A stretch of 6,329 nt of DNA from DAIOGN01 sp036745245 (lineage in GTDB: Bacteria > Zixibacteria > MSB-5A5 > JAUVRN01). How positions within the stretch are numbered: position 1 is the first letter of the stretch; each line of letters opens with the position of its first letter. The stretch covers positions 1-6,329 of the forward strand of contig DAIOGN010000159.1 of the NCBI GenBank assembly GCA_036745245.1, written 5' to 3'. Made by a program: the position numbers and the translations under genes. Shown in pieces: positions 5,654-6,329 of this stretch. Below the pieces are notes generated by a model that was not told the DNA's origin, ran no database searches, and saw only the letters and a program-made list of their open reading frames with translations.

Positions 5654-6329
5654 GATTCGCCCTCCTTCGGCACCAGCACCACGGTGGTGGAATTGTTCGG
5701 CACGAAGTACTTTCTCATGGTCTCCTTCACCTGGTCCGCCGTGACGGCTTCCACCGCCGGCACATACTCGTACAGCCGTTTCCAGTCGCCGTACAGCGCC
5801 TGGAATCGAGCCAGCTCATGCGCGGTGCCGTTGTTCGTTTTGAAGTTCTTGTAGAAGTTGGCGGTGAGCCCGAACTTGGCCTTCTGCAATTCCTGGGGCG
5901 TGGGGCCCGCACTCGCAAACGCCGAGAGCACCGAGTCGAACGCCTTTTCCGCACGGTCGTGAGGCAGACCCGGCGTCACGGCCACATAGTAATAGAACAG
6001 CGACGGATCAAAGCCCCACTCGAAGCCGCCGTACAGATACAGCGCCACCTGAAGATCGTTCACCAGAGTTTGATGCAGCCGGCACGATTCGCCCGTAGTG
6101 AGAAGGAACTGAATCACCTCGAGGACGTACCGGTCGGGGCTGTCCTTGTCGCCCACGTGGTAGCCTCTCATGAAATGCTCGTGCTCGGCCTCACGCTCCA
6201 TGAGCACGCGCTTGGCGCCCCGCTGCTCGGGCTCGTAGCGCGGAACGTTGGGCGGCGGCGGGCCCGACGCGAGCGGACCGAGGTAGGTCTGCGCCAACGT
6301 CAGCGTGGCGGCATCCTGAACATCTCCCA
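5650..6329 (-). CDS. M16-family peptidase, partial (C-terminal part; N-terminus beyond the window)
   Basis: The visible 225 codons are the C-terminal part of an M16 peptidase subunit. The frame stays open to the window edge, where it reads GDVQDAATLTLAQTYLGPL, the usual end of the first M16 domain (GD-V-x...YFG). This rules out the TTG at 6297 as the real start. The second M16 domain follows, with the recognisable segments SCRLHQTLVNDLQVAL, FYYYVAVTPG and a final MRKYFVPNNSTTVVLVP. The HxxEH zinc site, if present, would be in the missing N-terminal half, so catalytic activity cannot be judged. It is the first visible gene of a - strand operon and its stop overlaps the next M16 gene by 4 nt. 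Since that downstream partner lacks the zinc site, this one is the likely catalytic subunit, by inference. Confidence 0.9.
   Translation of the reverse strand, partial: GDVQDAATLTLAQTYLGPLASGPPPPNVPRYEPEQRGAKRVLMEREAEHEHFMRGYHVGDKDSPDRYVLEVIQFLLTTGESCRLHQTLVNDLQVALYLYGGFEWGFDPSLFYYYVAVTPGLPHDRAEKAFDSVLSAFASAGPTPQELQKAKFGLTANFYKNFKTNNGTAHELARFQALYGDWKRLYEYVPAVEAVTADQVKETMRKYFVPNNSTTVVLVPKEGES
5661..5667 (-). promoter_or_regulatory. Ribosome binding site of the second M16 gene
   Basis: On the - strand AAGGAGG lies 7 nt before the GTG start at 5653, inside the end of the upstream M16 gene. This near-perfect match decides for the GTG start and the 4-nt overlap. Confidence 0.85.

Overview
The window looks like a piece of a GC-rich bacterial chromosome, probably from a metagenome-type assembly because it contains a run of 10 Ns (1455-1464). 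No rRNA, tRNA, mobile element or CRISPR array is visible. Protein architecture is the only taxonomic clue. A secreted fibre-like protein begins with the 'PQLINFQG...TFRIYD...APRQRISSVAYA' type N-terminal domain, and a small protein carries paired dockerin-like Ca-binding repeats. I associate this combination with poorly cultured FCB-related or myxobacteria-like environmental lineages (for example Eisenbacteria/Zixibacteria-type genomes). That placement is an inference from recall and is weak.

Layout. Positions 1-556 hold no convincing gene; they end in a strong ribosome binding site for the first gene. Positions 557-3259 (+ strand) hold two secreted-protein genes separated by 3 nt. The first is a 718-codon, signal-peptide-bearing fibre-like protein with thirteen 15-residue glycine-rich repeats and a C-terminal peptidase S74-type intramolecular chaperone domain. 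The second is a 180-residue exported protein with two dockerin-type repeats. A strong hairpin at 3286-3311 separates this unit from a convergent operon.

Positions 3309-6329 (- strand) read from the right edge inward. They hold the C-terminal part of an M16-family zinc peptidase subunit (cut by the window edge), a complete exported M16 homologue whose HxxEH zinc site is missing, and an aldo/keto reductase. Both junctions in this operon are 4-nt start/stop overlaps (GTGA and ATGA), which suggests translational coupling.

How the genes work together. The two M16 proteins are most simply read as a catalytic/non-catalytic pair acting outside the cytoplasm. The aldo/keto reductase has no export signal and its link to them is unclear. 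The two + strand genes are probably co-expressed exported proteins: a trimeric beta-roll fibre matured by its S74 domain, and a small dockerin-like partner. The most interesting points are the chromosomal S74 protein with its Ser/Lys dyad intact, the two-unit (30-residue) alternation in its repeat array, and its close pairing with the dockerin-like gene.
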